From: Phycisphaeraceae bacterium
Lineage (GTDB): Bacteria > Planctomycetota > Phycisphaerae > Phycisphaerales > UBA1924
Reading direction: 5' to 3'
DNA: 64,000 nt
Assembly: GCA_019636515.1 (NCBI GenBank)
Contig: JAHBXI010000001.1
Span: 620,001-684,000, forward strand
The notes beneath the pieces are model-generated. The model saw only the letters and a list, made by a program, of their open reading frames with translations, made no database searches and had not been told where the DNA came from. The first letter of the stretch is position 1. Each line of letters begins with the position of its first letter. Positions 63,212-64,000 of this stretch are shown here, piece by piece. Position numbers and translations under genes: made by a program.

Positions 63212-64000
63212 ATGGCGACCGATCACGACAGATTCTTCATGGATATCGCCGCCCGGTCCGCCCTGCGAGCGATCGGTCGCGTCGAGCCCAACCCCATGGT
63301 CGGTTGCGTGCTGTCCCGTGAAGGCCGCATCCTGGCGGTCGGGCATCACCGCGTCCACGGCGAACTTCACGCCGAGCGCGACGCCATCGCGTCCTGCCGG
63401 GCGGCGGGGCACGACCCCCGCGGCTCGACGGCACACGTCACGCTCGAACCATGCAACGGCGTGGGCAACCAACCCCCGTGCGTCGAGGCGCTGATCGAGG
63501 CCGGCATCACCCGCGTCGTCTACGCCGTGCGAGATCCAAACCCCGCCAAGGCCGGGGGGGGGGATCGCCTCCGCTCGCACGGCGTCATCGTCGATCAACT
63601 CGGCGGGCACCCCCTGGCACACCGCCTGAGCGCCCCGTTCCGCCAACTCCTATCCGACGAACTTCCCTGGGTAACCGCCAAGTGGGCCCAGACGATCGAC
63701 GGCCGGATCGCGACCCGTGACGGCGAATCAAAGTGGATCTCGTCGCCCGCGGCCCGCCGCCGCGTACACCGATTCCGCTCGCGGATTGATGCCGTTCTCA
63801 CCGGGGTCGGGACCGTCCTTGCGGACAACCCGATGCTCACCGCGCGGGCCGAAGACGGGGCGCGTCGCGTGCGCCGCCGGGCCTGCCGCGTCGTGATCGA
63901 TTCACGCCTTTCGACCCCGCTTTCCTCGGCGCTGGTTGAATCCGCCGGAACGTACCGAACGATCATCGTCACGACTCCCGGTGACGAGGCATGGGCACGC
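63212..64000 (+). CDS. ribD: Riboflavin biosynthesis deaminase/reductase RibD (3' end cut by window)
   Basis: Carries out the second and third steps of riboflavin synthesis: deamination of the pyrimidine, then reduction of the ribose side chain. 263 residues are visible, in frame to the last base. The deaminase domain has VEPNPMVGCVL, the zinc site HAERDAI, and LEPCNGVGNQPPC (usual PCSHHGRTPPC, so two residues differ). The reductase starts after about residue 145 with WVTAKWAQTIDGRIAT, SKWISSPAARRRVHRFR and GVGTVLADNP. A run of ten G (63554-63563) encodes part of the KAGGGDRL stretch and could slip. Confidence 0.94.
   Translation, partial: MATDHDRFFMDIAARSALRAIGRVEPNPMVGCVLSREGRILAVGHHRVHGELHAERDAIASCRAAGHDPRGSTAHVTLEPCNGVGNQPPCVEALIEAGITRVVYAVRDPNPAKAGGGDRLRSHGVIVDQLGGHPLAHRLSAPFRQLLSDELPWVTAKWAQTIDGRIATRDGESKWISSPAARRRVHRFRSRIDAVLTGVGTVLADNPMLTARAEDGARRVRRRACRVVIDSRLSTPLSSALVESAGTYRTIIVTTPGDEAWAR

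Overview
The window is 64 kb of GC-rich chromosome from a planctomycete, most likely class Phycisphaerae (or a close relative known from metagenomes). The evidence is the mix of genes: a membrane Ser/Thr kinase with TPR-like helices, secreted proteins ending in a two-repeat dockerin-like module that finishes in Gly-Cys, a Pro-Gly...Arg4 exosortase-type tail, a kynurenine-pathway fusion, frequent GTG/TTG starts, and single housekeeping genes scattered outside the operons they usually occupy. There is no CRISPR array, prophage, insertion sequence or rRNA operon. I see one tRNA.

Layout. 1-4.3 kb: ssb and a detached atpG (minus), then a large secreted serine hydrolase. 4.5-6.2 kb: motA-motB. 6.3-8.4 kb: a kynurenine 3-monooxygenase fused to a kynurenine formamidase. 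8.4-12.6 kb: a plus-strand run with two unknown proteins, a DUF885 metalloprotein and an RlmI-like rRNA methyltransferase. 12.7-14.5 kb: a membrane-anchored helical protein and a glyoxalase II-like hydrolase. 14.5-15.66 kb: a 1.1 kb non-coding region with five related RNA-like modules. 15.7-24.3 kb: sodium/solute symporter, ComEA-like protein, mfd and the kinase. 24.4-33.1 kb: a secreted C25 peptidase, yggS, peroxiredoxin and two tandem M1 aminopeptidases. 33.2-39.2 kb: divergent pyrG, glycosyltransferase pair, panC and argG. 39.4-49.8 kb: Cys-rich secreted protein, VKOR-DsbA fusion, scpA, kdsD, small proteins, an exosortase-type protein, an orphan DNA methyltransferase, a second methyltransferase, a WaaP-like kinase and tRNA-Arg. 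50-64 kb: metH with a structured leader, PepSY protein, large secreted protein, ABC permease and ATPase, MscS channel, recA, a small ORF and the start of ribD.

The most unusual item is the 14.75-15.44 kb array. Five modules each carry the identical 8-mer CTCCTCCT, which contains the anti-Shine-Dalgarno core CCUCCU, exactly two bases before a terminator-like hairpin with a T run. Each is preceded by another hairpin. Stems vary with compensating changes, and two copies are identical over 57 nt. This looks like a tandem family of small RNAs with an exposed anti-SD motif, similar in concept to the alphaproteobacterial 'cuckoo' (alpha-r14) sRNAs but unrelated in sequence as far as I can tell.

Most other genes serve core metabolism and genome maintenance (ATP synthesis, CTP, arginine, pantothenate, methionine, riboflavin, DNA repair, chromosome segregation). 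They are interleaved with secreted proteases and surface proteins typical of this phylum. Start codons were chosen by Shine-Dalgarno position and family alignment from memory; several are flagged as uncertain.
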